Below the pieces are notes generated by a model. The model did not search any database and was not told the DNA's origin. It saw only the letters and a list, made by a program, of their open reading frames with translations. From CALRGE01 sp964360635 (GTDB lineage Bacteria; Patescibacteriota; Gracilibacteria; UBA1369; 2-02-FULL-48-14): a stretch of DNA of 64,000 nucleotides. The stretch lies in contig CAYHXO010000006.1 in NCBI GenBank assembly GCA_964360635.1, positions 8,330 to 72,329 of the forward strand, in the 5' to 3' direction. This document shows, in pieces, positions 33,118 to 42,062 of the stretch (position 1 is the stretch's first letter; every line of letters begins with the position of its first letter). A program made the translations under genes and the position numbers.

Positions 33118-34680
33118 TTAATGCCTAAAACTCCTTATTCCGGTTACCACCATCGCTATTCCAAGTTCATCAGCTTTTGCGATTACTTCCGCATCACGGA
33201 TTGAACCACCCGGTTGGATTATTGCCATGATTCCAGCGCTGTGGGCCTCTTCAACGCTGTCTGCAAACGGGAAAAATGCATCGGATGACATTACTGAACC
33301 CGGAATTCTGTCACCGCCTTTCATGCGGGCGAGCATAACTGCATCTACTCGAGACATTTGGCCGGCACCGATTCCGGTTGCAACACAGCCACCCTTTTCG
33401 TGAGTTTTTGCGAATACAACGGAGTTTGATTTTACGTGTTTAACAAGAACCCGAGCAAATAACATTGCCTCAATTTGATCTGCTGTCGCTTCTTTTTTTG
33501 TGACTGTTTTGAGATCTTTTTCAGTTACGATATATTGATCAGCTGTTTGTACAAGAATTCCACCGCTGACCGTTTTTATGTTTCTTTGATTTGGATTTTT
33601 TCGTAGTTCGCCGGTTTCAAGAAGTCGTAAGTTTTCTTTTTTTGACAAAATTTCGAGCGCGCCTTTTTCAAATTTTGTTGCCACAATTATTTCCACAAAA
33701 AGTTTGTGTTCTTGTATGTATTCCGCAATTTCTTTTGTACATTCACGGTTCAACGCAATCACGCAACCAAAAGCAGATTTTGGATCAACTTCGAATGCGA
33801 GAGTGAAAGCGTCGTTGATTTTTTCTGCAGTGGCACAACCACAAGGATTTGTATGTTTTATCACCGCAGCAGCTGCTTTATCAAAATCTTTCACAAGTTC
33901 TAATGCGGCATCTGTATCAATTATATTGTTGTAAGAAAGTTGTTTTCCTTGAAGTACTTTTGCGTTAGTTACATTTGGGAAATGATCTGTCGGATCACGG
34001 AAAAATGCAGCTTTTTGATGAGGATTTTCGCCGTAACGAAGACTCATTACTTTCTCATAATGAAGGTCGAGTAGTTCAACCGGCTCACCTTTATATCTCA
34101 AATACTCGGCAATTGCGGAATCATAATTTGAAGTTTTATCAAAGACTTCAATTGCGAGTTTTCTTCGTGTTGCCAATGTTATTCCATTAAATTTTTCGAG
34201 TTCTTCAATAATTAATTTGTAATCATTTATTGCTGTGAGTGCGGTAACAAATTTGAAATTTTTTGCAGCAGAACGAAGCATTGCAGGACCGCCAATATCG
34301 ATTTGTTCAATTGCTTCATCTTCAGTTGCACCTTCCTTAGCGATTGTTTCACGAAATGGGTACAGATTAATAACGACCATGTCGATTGGAAGAATTCCAT
34401 TTTTCTCTGCTTCTACTTCGTCTAAACCTCTACGCTGTAAAATTCCTCCGTGAATTTTTGGGTGAAGTGTTTTTAATCGCCCACCCATCATTTCAGGAAA
34501 TTCTGTGTAGTCAGAAACATCAGTCACTTCGAATCCGGCTTCTTTCAAGAATTTAGCAGTTCCACCGGTAGATAAAATTTCTGCACCATGAGCACGAAGT
34601 GCCTCAGCTAAAACACTAAGCTCAGATTTATCAGACACGCTGATTAAAACTCTAGCAATTTTTCTTGTATCTTCAGTCAT
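33118..34680 (-). CDS. purH: Bifunctional AICAR formyltransferase / IMP cyclohydrolase
   Basis: At 520 aa this is full-length PurH. The N-terminal MGS-like IMP cyclohydrolase domain is present (RVLISVSDKSELSVLAEALRAHGAEILSTGGTAKFL, TEFPEMMGGRLKTLHPKIHGGIL). The C-terminal AICAR transformylase domain is also present (LRYGENPHQKAAFF, LQGKQLSYNNIIDTDAALELV, VIKHTNPCGCA, AGQMSRVDA, SDAFFPFADSVEEA). It performs the last two steps to IMP using formyl-tetrahydrofolate. It is first in an operon with two PurP-like genes. Its ~80-nt upstream gap contains two strong hairpins. Confidence 0.95.
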   Translation of the reverse strand: MTEDTRKIARVLISVSDKSELSVLAEALRAHGAEILSTGGTAKFLKEAGFEVTDVSDYTEFPEMMGGRLKTLHPKIHGGILQRRGLDEVEAEKNGILPIDMVVINLYPFRETIAKEGATEDEAIEQIDIGGPAMLRSAAKNFKFVTALTAINDYKLIIEELEKFNGITLATRRKLAIEVFDKTSNYDSAIAEYLRYKGEPVELLDLHYEKVMSLRYGENPHQKAAFFRDPTDHFPNVTNAKVLQGKQLSYNNIIDTDAALELVKDFDKAAAAVIKHTNPCGCATAEKINDAFTLAFEVDPKSAFGCVIALNRECTKEIAEYIQEHKLFVEIIVATKFEKGALEILSKKENLRLLETGELRKNPNQRNIKTVSGGILVQTADQYIVTEKDLKTVTKKEATADQIEAMLFARVLVKHVKSNSVVFAKTHEKGGCVATGIGAGQMSRVDAVMLARMKGGDRIPGSVMSSDAFFPFADSVEEAHSAGIMAIIQPGGSIRDAEVIAKADELGIAMVVTGIRSFRH

Positions 34681-34697
34681 AATTTGGAAATCTTTGC

Positions 34698-34734
34698 GGC
34701 CCTTTTGGGCCTAATGCTTAGGCCTTCAGCCTAA
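34698..34734. promoter_or_regulatory. Two adjacent hairpins upstream of purH
   Basis: GGCCC-TTTT-GGGCC (34698-34711) and TTAGGC-CTTCA-GCCTAA (34718-34734) are perfect stems between yidD and the purH start. Neither is followed by a T run in the direction of transcription. They are more likely leader structure, or an mRNA-processing or folding element, than a classical terminator. Confidence 0.5.
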
Positions 34735-34760
34735 CTGCCCGGGAGACATTACACCTTATC

Positions 34761-34982
34761 TCATGGCAAATCAATACCCCCGCGCGACCAAGGATTACAA
34801 CGAATAACTCTCCAAATTCCCATTAAAATTCCCTTTATGTTGCCATGTTTTGTGATCGCTTCATGCGTGTAAGCACTACAGCTTGGCGTAAACTTGCAAT
34901 AACCACCTGGAAAATAATGTCTCAGCCAAGAATGATCTGGTGAAAGTGTCTTTTGGTAAATACGAATTAGGAATCTTACCAT
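34761..34982 (-). CDS. yidD: Membrane protein insertion efficiency factor YidD
   Basis: The 73-aa protein has the whole YidD signature: IRIYQKTLSP, GGYCKFTPSCSAYTHEAI, GILMGIWRVIRCNPWSRGGIDLP. YidD helps YidC insert membrane proteins and sits at the inner face of the membrane. It overlaps the M23 peptidase gene by 7 bp. Its usual neighbours (rnpA, yidC) are absent here. Confidence 0.95.
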   Translation of the reverse strand: MVRFLIRIYQKTLSPDHSWLRHYFPGGYCKFTPSCSAYTHEAITKHGNIKGILMGIWRVIRCNPWSRGGIDLP

Positions 34983-36169
34983 TTTGTTCCGTTACCCGTA
35001 AAATTTGAGCCTAATGCACTCGCAGGAAGCTTCTGACCTTTATATGAAACTTCAAAGTGAAGATGTATTCCGGTAGCACCTCGAACACGGCCGCTTTTTC
35101 CCATCTTTGCGATAACTTGTCCTTGTTTAACTGTATCTCCAACATTCACATAAAGTGCCTCAGCATGGGCATAAAGTGTCACATAACCATTTCCGTGATC
35201 AATAACAATATGATTTCCATAACCACCACCGTAGTCACCTGAATGTGCTTTAACCACCGTGCCACCTGCCGCTGCAACAATTGCCGGCTGAGAACGATCT
35301 GCAATATCATAAGCATAATGTCCGGAATGAAAACCTTGTGTCACAAGACCATGAGTAGGTAAAATCCACCCCTGAGGATTTGGCGGAATATCATATTGTA
35401 AGACAGTAGGTCTGATTGAAGATGTTCCAGATTTACCTGGCGAGCTTGCAATATATGTAACTTCAGGCTGACCATCTACAATTAGAAGATCAGTATCAGC
35501 AATTAATTCACCGTCCAAGCCATTAAATTCTTTGGTTTTATCAAGATTTCCTTTGTATTTTTCAATAAGTTTGGCAATTGAATCACCTGCTTTTGCCTTA
35601 ACGTAATAACCGTCTTTCGGTGGAATAGATAATTTTTGACCGATTTTGAGGTAATCGCCGCTTCCAATAGTAGGATTTGCATATTTAATTGTGCTACTTT
35701 TTAAACCATATCTATATGCAATAACAGATAGAGTATCACCAGGCTGCACCTCATGTTCTACCTTATCGCTGCGATTTTGGCTAAAAAGGGCTTCACCTTC
35801 CAGTGGAGACGATTTAACAATGTAGCCCTCTTCATCTGTTATTACATCGAACCCTTCCTCCAAACCAAGATTTTCATCAGTGTAATCAGCACCCTCATCA
35901 TAGTTTGCGCTACTTATATTTACGGAAGTCATAACTAAAATAAGCATACTCCACGCAGTCACTGTCATATAAAGTCTTTTGGGAGCAGGCAGTCCATCAA
36001 GCGGATGCCTAAAAGACGGCAAAATTTTCCTTGAAGGAGTAATCAAATCCAAAACCTTCTTTATTGCTCTGATCAGGAGAAACCAAAGGTGGCCCAAACG
36101 GCTTTGATAATGCCCTTCAAAGAGTTTTTTATGTCTCTCTTTTTTTGCATCTGAATTTATTTTGCTCAC
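34976..36169 (-). CDS. LysM-domain M23-family peptidase (cell-wall endopeptidase)
   Basis: The 397-aa protein has a cytoplasmic, basic N-terminus and one membrane segment at ~67-85 (YMTVTAWSMLILVMTSVNI). An acidic stalk follows, then a LysM at ~138-182 (HEVQPGDTLSVIAYRYGL) and a second LysM-like unit at ~190-237. The M23 domain lies at ~285-385 with the zinc ligands in GHYAYDIADRS and HLHFEV and the GGGYGNHIVIDHGNGYVTLYAH segment. It is probably anchored outside the membrane and trims peptidoglycan cross-links. It overlaps yidD by 7 bp. Confidence 0.93.
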   Translation of the reverse strand: MSKINSDAKKERHKKLFEGHYQSRLGHLWFLLIRAIKKVLDLITPSRKILPSFRHPLDGLPAPKRLYMTVTAWSMLILVMTSVNISSANYDEGADYTDENLGLEEGFDVITDEEGYIVKSSPLEGEALFSQNRSDKVEHEVQPGDTLSVIAYRYGLKSSTIKYANPTIGSGDYLKIGQKLSIPPKDGYYVKAKAGDSIAKLIEKYKGNLDKTKEFNGLDGELIADTDLLIVDGQPEVTYIASSPGKSGTSSIRPTVLQYDIPPNPQGWILPTHGLVTQGFHSGHYAYDIADRSQPAIVAAAGGTVVKAHSGDYGGGYGNHIVIDHGNGYVTLYAHAEALYVNVGDTVKQGQVIAKMGKSGRVRGATGIHLHFEVSYKGQKLPASALGSNFTGNGTKW

Positions 36170-36210
36170 CGAGCCATTTTACTACTTTGTCTGTGATGGT
36201 CAATCCCCCC

Positions 36211-39200
36211 TCATTTAGCAGGTCTGCGTCTAAATAACGCAAGCGCAATCAAAGATAGAAGAACTAGTGCGCTTCCACCAATTGTTATAAGTGGTGAAAT
36301 CTCTTCTGTTTGCCCTCCGGCGAAACCTGTTGTTGTTAATGTGAATTGTACTTGTACAGGCTTGCTTTGCGAATTATCAAGGTTACTAACAGAGTAGACT
36401 GTCGCTGTGTGCTCTCCGGCTTCCAAGCCTTCAGGTGCTGTTAGTTTAAAGTTCTGATCTGCAACGATTGTATTGGTTAGTACAAGACTTCTCCATGTTA
36501 CAACGATGCTTGTATCTTCACTCTGACTTAGACCGTCGATTGTTGCATTATTACCGTCTACTTTTACTGCAATTTCAGGCGCTTTTATGCTTACTTCTTT
36601 TGATACAATCAAATCCTGGGGATATGAAACTGATATTGTTTTGTTATCTTTGCTCAATACCGCCGCAACTGTGTATTTTCCCTCTCCAAGTTCAGATGTG
36701 CTCAAGGAATATAATCCTTTTGCATCTGTTTTTGTTGTTCCGATAGTTGTTTGGTTTCCTTCAGCGTCAATTAGATAAATACTTACATCTGTATCAGGTG
36801 AATCTGTTCCTCCCATCATGTACTGCTCACCTACAGAATTAACCTGTCCTTTCTTCACGTTACCTATGCTGATTCCGGCAACTTTCGATGCCTTTGCAGG
36901 GTTAGTATCGTAAAGGAGTACTTCTGTTCCATCTGTTAATCCGTCTGAATCAGAATCGTCATTTCTTGGGTCTGTTCCCATTTGTTGCTCCTGTCCATCT
37001 GAAAGACCATCTTTATCTGTATCTATATTGCTGATTGTTTCATCTACAATTTTTGGATTGAATTTAGAAACTTCTTCCGGCTTTTCCATCTCATCTGCAA
37101 TACCGTCACCGTCTGTATCGTAACTTGCTGGGTTGCTTCCGTTTGCTAGTTCTACTGTATCTGCAACTCCATCTTTATCTGAATCGTTTGATTTTGGATC
37201 TGTTCCATACAAGAACTCTTTAATATCTGGTAGACCGTCTTTATCAGTATCAGTATCGACAGCCAATTCCAAACCACTTCCGAAATTTTGATCCTTCCAC
37301 CAAAGTGGTATTCCGTCAGTTCCTTTCTCCCCCATGAAATCTGATTTTAATAGAATTGGCGAGAATGCTATGGGCTCTTGTTGTACTAAAATTTCTTCTG
37401 GCTTTTCGGCTGTTTCTTTCTGTACCGGAATTTCCGTTACTTCATTTGTATCTGGAGCATATAGATTTGAATATGTTTCTTTGACTACTTGTTCTGGCTC
37501 AACTTGAGTCATGTCAGTATTTGTTTCTTCAACAGGAGCTAGGTTGACTTCAGGTACTACAGTAATAGTTTCCTCTGTGCTTTCTGTACCGATCTCTGGT
37601 TCCCCTGCCATACTTTGTCCTTCATCTTCTTCTACTAGCGATGCGTTTGGGATGTATGTTGGTAGACCAGTATTCTGGCCTCCACCACTTGTTCCTCCAG
37701 AAGGTGCGATTATTGCCGTAACAGTGCTTGATGTTCGCGCGAATGCGTCTACAGCTCTAATGTTAAATATATTTGCCCCTACTATTGTTGATACAGATAA
37801 AGTGAATGAACCGTCCCCTGCAACAGTTGTTGTATAAACATCATTAACATAAATTAGTGTCGCCACCTCACCTGAACCACTAATAATGGACGATTCTCCT
37901 GAATACAATGGATCATAGACAAGTGTTGGGGGTGTTGGCGCTATTGTGTCTAAGGTTACATAATATGTTCCTGTCGTGGAAATGTTGTTTGATAAATCTC
38001 TTGAATCCAGTAGAAAAGTATTTAAACCTTCTATCAGTGTGAGCGGGCTAGCCGTCCAACTTGTTAATGAATCAGTAGCGATCACAAGACTACCTGCATT
38101 GTATACTGCAGAATAGGCTTCCTTTGTTCCGGCAAGTATATATGTCGGATTTATTGTTGTACCTGTTGCAGAGGTAAGTATTGGTTCACTTGGAGGAGTC
38201 AGATCTGCCACAAGCGTTCCGGTTCCTGTTGTTGCCGAGCTTCTTCTATTAGTAACGTCATAGCTGTATACCCAGTAGTTGTCATTTGTTAGCCCCAGCC
38301 CGGATACAACAAAACTGAGATCTGGATCCACTGTATTGTAGTTCTCAAACATGGCGAGGCTTCCTGTTCCACTTAGATAAAAGATTTCAGTTGGTCCTGA
38401 TGATCCATAAGTTCCGGCAATACCCGAAGTATTTGCAGTTGTGATTGTCACGTCAGGAACTTTGCCGGCATTTGGGCTATTTGTGAAAATTATTGGAGCA
38501 AGTCCATTGTCAGGTAAATTATTTTCTAAAATTGCAATTCTGTCTGTTGACGCTCCATCAACTTTAATACCTGCAATTGCATTGTTTGCAATAGCCTGTG
38601 GAGTTCCGTTATGAGCACCGATATATACATCAGTAGCTCCACCATCAACTAAAATTCCTGAACCTCCATTACCTCTTGGAGATTGATCAGCTAGCCTTCC
38701 AATTTCATTCAATTCAATAATTGAGTTTGATGCACCTGTTCCACTTATTAGAATTCCATTCCCGACGTTTGACCCAATTATATTTTTATTCACATCAACG
38801 TTGGCGGTACCAATTTTAACAGTACCGTAAGCTTCAACTCCATGTGAGCCATTACCAAGAGCTTGACCTGAAGATCCTACTCCAATTCCATTATCATAAA
38901 TCAATGTTCCGGTTGAAGTATTCGTAGTATAAATTCCTGATAGACTGTTAGAGGCAATTTGATTTGTGATAATTTGCGTGCCTGTAACCCATTCATCAAT
39001 TTTGATACCGTTCTGAATATTTGGCTTGGCAACGCTTCCTGATGCAGAAACACCAATGTAATTTTTAGAAATTAAGTTATTTGATGAAGCAGTTCCTGTC
39101 ACATATACTCCGCTCAATGTATTTCCTGAAATATAATTTCTTTGCGATGAAGTTGCCCCACCAACCGTGTGATTTCCACTATTTAGGTGAATTCCATTCT

Positions 39201-40134
39201 GAGCATTTCCGGCAATAAACCCAGTTGCGGATATACCAATATAGTTATTTCTAATTGTTGAAAATTGAGTGTTTGGGCCAATTAAAATTCCATTCTGAGC
39301 ATTTCCCAAAATTTGATTTGCCGCTGTAACACCACCAATTATCAGTGAAGTTACCGAGCCATTATTTGCGTTAATTCCATTTTCTCCATTTCCTGCGATT
39401 GTGCCTGCAAATCGGGCTCCGATAACATTGCCTGCAAGAGCTACGCTGGTACCGCCTGTGATATTTATGCCATGTGTTGTACTCGATACAATTTCATTTC
39501 CCTGCATTGCGGAGTCACCACCAATGGCAATAGTATTACCTCCTGAAATAGTTATACCGACGTTATTGGCACTCAGCGTACCAATGCTGTTGAAATATGC
39601 GCGTAAGCTAGAACCTGCTTCGAAAGAAATTCCCGATGTTGTTGATCCATCAAAATAGCAACTTTGCCTTGCTCCGGTGCCACCAACTTGAAAGTTTGAA
39701 ACGGCAGCATTATCTACTTTTACTCCCTTTCTACATCCTGTGAAACCAATGCCATAAATTAATGTATTTGATCCGTTGCTGACAACCATACAATCTATCG
39801 AAGAACTTCCTGATAAAATTATGTCTGGACCGATTAAATCATCCGGTGCCGTTGTACCATCAATAATAGTTTCACCTGTAATTGCATTCATCGTTGAAGA
39901 AAGAGCAATTGTTCCCGTTGTTGTGAAGTTTATTGTGTCACCTCCTGGATTTCCATTTGCATCTACAATCGCCTGTCTAAATGAGCCAGCTCCGGCATCT
40001 GCAGTAGTTGACACAGTGTACGTTGCCGCTTTTGTAAGCGGAATATTCGAAAGATATGTGAAAGGAAGCACTATACCTAGAGATAGGATTAATGTTACTA
40101 ATCCTGAAATATATTTTTTAAGTAGATTTGCCAT
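36211..40134 (-). CDS. Giant surface protein: beta-helix, Ig-like and TSP3 calcium repeats
   Basis: The 1307-aa exported protein has a signal peptide at ~1-36 (LVTLILSLGIVLPFTYL, then a KAA-type cleavage site). A CSLREA-like start (TYTVSTTADAGAGSFRQAI) leads into a right-handed beta-helix to ~550 (many NGI-type turns: GENGINANNGS, AQNGILIGPNTQ). Ig-like parts span ~640-810. A Glu/Pro/Thr-rich stalk spans ~820-950. TSP3-type calcium repeats span ~955-1080 (DTDKDGLPDIKEF, DSDKDGVADTVEL, DTDGDGIADEMEK). A CnaB-like part lies at ~1110-1180, and a C-terminal anchor helix at ~1281-1303 is followed by RRRPAK. No sortase LPxTG is visible. This is probably an adhesin or host-contact protein. Confidence 0.88.
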   Translation of the reverse strand: MANLLKKYISGLVTLILSLGIVLPFTYLSNIPLTKAATYTVSTTADAGAGSFRQAIVDANGNPGGDTINFTTTGTIALSSTMNAITGETIIDGTTAPDDLIGPDIILSGSSSIDCMVVSNGSNTLIYGIGFTGCRKGVKVDNAAVSNFQVGGTGARQSCYFDGSTTSGISFEAGSSLRAYFNSIGTLSANNVGITISGGNTIAIGGDSAMQGNEIVSSTTHGINITGGTSVALAGNVIGARFAGTIAGNGENGINANNGSVTSLIIGGVTAANQILGNAQNGILIGPNTQFSTIRNNYIGISATGFIAGNAQNGIHLNSGNHTVGGATSSQRNYISGNTLSGVYVTGTASSNNLISKNYIGVSASGSVAKPNIQNGIKIDEWVTGTQIITNQIASNSLSGIYTTNTSTGTLIYDNGIGVGSSGQALGNGSHGVEAYGTVKIGTANVDVNKNIIGSNVGNGILISGTGASNSIIELNEIGRLADQSPRGNGGSGILVDGGATDVYIGAHNGTPQAIANNAIAGIKVDGASTDRIAILENNLPDNGLAPIIFTNSPNAGKVPDVTITTANTSGIAGTYGSSGPTEIFYLSGTGSLAMFENYNTVDPDLSFVVSGLGLTNDNYWVYSYDVTNRRSSATTGTGTLVADLTPPSEPILTSATGTTINPTYILAGTKEAYSAVYNAGSLVIATDSLTSWTASPLTLIEGLNTFLLDSRDLSNNISTTGTYYVTLDTIAPTPPTLVYDPLYSGESSIISGSGEVATLIYVNDVYTTTVAGDGSFTLSVSTIVGANIFNIRAVDAFARTSSTVTAIIAPSGGTSGGGQNTGLPTYIPNASLVEEDEGQSMAGEPEIGTESTEETITVVPEVNLAPVEETNTDMTQVEPEQVVKETYSNLYAPDTNEVTEIPVQKETAEKPEEILVQQEPIAFSPILLKSDFMGEKGTDGIPLWWKDQNFGSGLELAVDTDTDKDGLPDIKEFLYGTDPKSNDSDKDGVADTVELANGSNPASYDTDGDGIADEMEKPEEVSKFNPKIVDETISNIDTDKDGLSDGQEQQMGTDPRNDDSDSDGLTDGTEVLLYDTNPAKASKVAGISIGNVKKGQVNSVGEQYMMGGTDSPDTDVSIYLIDAEGNQTTIGTTKTDAKGLYSLSTSELGEGKYTVAAVLSKDNKTISVSYPQDLIVSKEVSIKAPEIAVKVDGNNATIDGLSQSEDTSIVVTWRSLVLTNTIVADQNFKLTAPEGLEAGEHTATVYSVSNLDNSQSKPVQVQFTLTTTGFAGGQTEEISPLITIGGSALVLLSLIALALFRRRPAK

Positions 40135-40165
40135 ACTTCCGGTATAAATTTTTATTTATCCTGAT

Positions 40166-40174
40166 ATTATAGCA
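40166..40174 (-). promoter_or_regulatory. Extended -10 promoter of the surface protein gene
   Basis: On the minus strand the sequence reads TGCTATAAT (TG-N-TATAAT, TATAAT at 40171-40166), giving a leader of about 25 nt before the ATG at 40134. Confidence 0.6.
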
Positions 40175-40203
40175 AAATTCCGGTGATTTATCTAGTGCTT
40201 GCT

Positions 40204-41094
40204 CTATTTTAGAAGAGTGTTGATGTGATCTGCAACAGTCTGCATTAAATTCATATCAAAAGAGTCAGCCAACATTTTTGGCAGATTGCTTTCATCAACT
40301 GCAGATTTGATTTTTTCTTCATTTAAATAGACTTTTCGCAGTCCGCCGGAAAGTGCTGAGTTTATCATAACAACAGTATGCTTATAATCAGGCTGAGCGT
40401 GATCTTTTTCAGTTTGGATTCTCCAGTATGGAACTTTAATTTTTGCTATAAAAGTTGAAGCCTCACGTTCAGCCCAAAAAGTTTCATCATCACAATCTGC
40501 AACTTCATCTAAATGACCGAGGCCGGAACCATCACAGCCGGCTGTATCATCTCTATTTGCAGGGCCTTCATAATCAGATAGAAATTTAATTGGCAAATCA
40601 GGATATCGAGATAAAACACCTGATGCCATTGTGACTCCAAAAGAGAACGAAGCAATTCCCATCTTATCCGAATCAACTTCTGGTAATTTTGCTACATATT
40701 CAATAATTGCCTTTAAACCATCCTGTTGAATAAAACCATCATGATCTTCCTTGCCAGCACTATTTCCCCTACCGTCAGGATCAAAAATAACAACCGTGAA
40801 GCCTTGATCAGCCAAATCTTGTGCGGATGTTTTACGACTCAAGAACGCAGAACTGTCTCCCGTTGCACCCGGTACTAGGAAAACCGTTGGTAATTCACCT
40901 TGATTCCAATCACTAGGGTGAATAATTTTTACATATAACTGAGCCGAGTCTGATGGGTTTTCGACATAATAAGTATCTTTTTCCTGATGGGCACTGGTCT
41001 CAGTTGATACTGTTGGCAATATTTTATTTTGGGTTTGAGTACAAGAAACAATAAAAATAAAACATAATATGAGAATTATATTTTTCTTAAGCAT
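40204..41094 (-). CDS. Alpha/beta-hydrolase lipoprotein (dienelactone hydrolase-like)
   Basis: The 296-aa protein has a lipoprotein signal (KKNIILILCFIFIVSCTQTQ). The hydrolase core shows the oxyanion region TVFLVPGATGDSS, GFTVVIFDPDGRGNSAG, and the nucleophile elbow MGIASFSFGVTMASG, where the usual first Gly of GxSxG is Ser. An acid lies in the segment PYWRIQTEKDHAQPDYKH and a late His in TVADHINTLL or DHAQPD. I start at the ATG that overlaps the preceding membrane-protein gene by 8 bp, because the lipoprotein signal begins there. The substrate is unknown. Confidence 0.8.
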   Translation of the reverse strand: MLKKNIILILCFIFIVSCTQTQNKILPTVSTETSAHQEKDTYYVENPSDSAQLYVKIIHPSDWNQGELPTVFLVPGATGDSSAFLSRKTSAQDLADQGFTVVIFDPDGRGNSAGKEDHDGFIQQDGLKAIIEYVAKLPEVDSDKMGIASFSFGVTMASGVLSRYPDLPIKFLSDYEGPANRDDTAGCDGSGLGHLDEVADCDDETFWAEREASTFIAKIKVPYWRIQTEKDHAQPDYKHTVVMINSALSGGLRKVYLNEEKIKSAVDESNLPKMLADSFDMNLMQTVADHINTLLK

Positions 41095-42022
41095 TTGCAT
41101 TAGTATTAACATTCGCCTTGTTTTCATTTCTTGATTTCAAGAAGAAGTACACAATTGTGCCGATTGTTAGAATTGGAGAAAGCCATTCCGGAATAGGATA
41201 GTGGAATGCATGTCCAAGCATTACCAAAGACAAGAAGAAAACTGAATACATGGCACCGTTGCCCAAGTAGGCATATTTTTTGATCCTTTCGATGTTTCCG
41301 ATTGTAAGCTCTCTTACCACGAATGCACCGATACCATTTCCTAATAAAATTAATGGCACTGAAAGTGTGAATGCAAATGCTCCCAAAACTCCATCAATAG
41401 AGAATGAAATATCAATTATTTCAAGGAATAAAATCTTACTAACATCGGACATATTTCCCGTCATAAGTTTTTTCTCTGCCTGTTCGGCGTTTTGTTTGAA
41501 GCCATGAGTGATGAAAAATCCGGTTGAACCGACTACCGCCGCAAATCCCAAAACAGGATCGATTTTCATTCCATACCAAACAATTATACTTAATAAAATT
41601 GAAACAATCGCATAAAACCAAACTCCGTGTTTCATGAAGAATTTTTCCCCATGCAATCCAAAGTTTTTTTCTTCTAAAAATAGCCAATGGAAAAATAAGA
41701 ATAGTAAAAATACTCCGCCCCCCATCAACAAGATTGGTGCGGTTTTCTCTATTGATTCTGCTATCGCAGGATCGTTACTGAAAGTTGCCGTAAGTGCGCC
41801 GATTGGGCCAAGAACTGGGTTAACCATCCAAACAATAAACCATGGCAGAAGGCCTCTAACAACAAAAACTGCAAAGAAAAGTCCGTAAAATAAAAACCAC
41901 TTCTTCGCTTTTTGTGACATTGTTGAAAGAACCTGTGCATTGATAATTGCGTTATCAATACTGCTGACTGTTTCAAATACAACGAGCCCGAGTACCGTCA
42001 AAATCATTCCTAATATGTTCAT
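41087..42022 (-). CDS. TerC-related DUF475 integral membrane protein
   Basis: The 311-aa protein has about eight membrane segments. It shows the DUF475/TerC pattern: an acidic residue in a first helix pair (FETVSSIDNAIINAQVLS) and again in EIIDISFSIDGVLGAFAFT. These conserved Asp residues are thought to bind metal in TerC relatives, which take part in metal efflux. I start at the ATG at 42022; 42040 is an alternative. Longer upstream extensions would run into mutL. It is divergent from mutL with only ~40 bp between them. Confidence 0.85.
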   Translation of the reverse strand: MNILGMILTVLGLVVFETVSSIDNAIINAQVLSTMSQKAKKWFLFYGLFFAVFVVRGLLPWFIVWMVNPVLGPIGALTATFSNDPAIAESIEKTAPILLMGGGVFLLFLFFHWLFLEEKNFGLHGEKFFMKHGVWFYAIVSILLSIIVWYGMKIDPVLGFAAVVGSTGFFITHGFKQNAEQAEKKLMTGNMSDVSKILFLEIIDISFSIDGVLGAFAFTLSVPLILLGNGIGAFVVRELTIGNIERIKKYAYLGNGAMYSVFFLSLVMLGHAFHYPIPEWLSPILTIGTIVYFFLKSRNENKANVNTNANA

Positions 42023-42062
42023 GATTTTTATTTTAGTCATAATTATGCTTAAATCAAGATGT

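Noticed and set aside
37511..40147. Several long antisense frames opposite the surface protein gene
   Set aside because: They mirror the Ser/Thr/Gly-rich coding strand. The sense protein has clear domains.
41940..42062. Longer mutL start
   Set aside because: The extra 41 residues are unrelated to MutL and are antisense to the start of the DUF475 gene.
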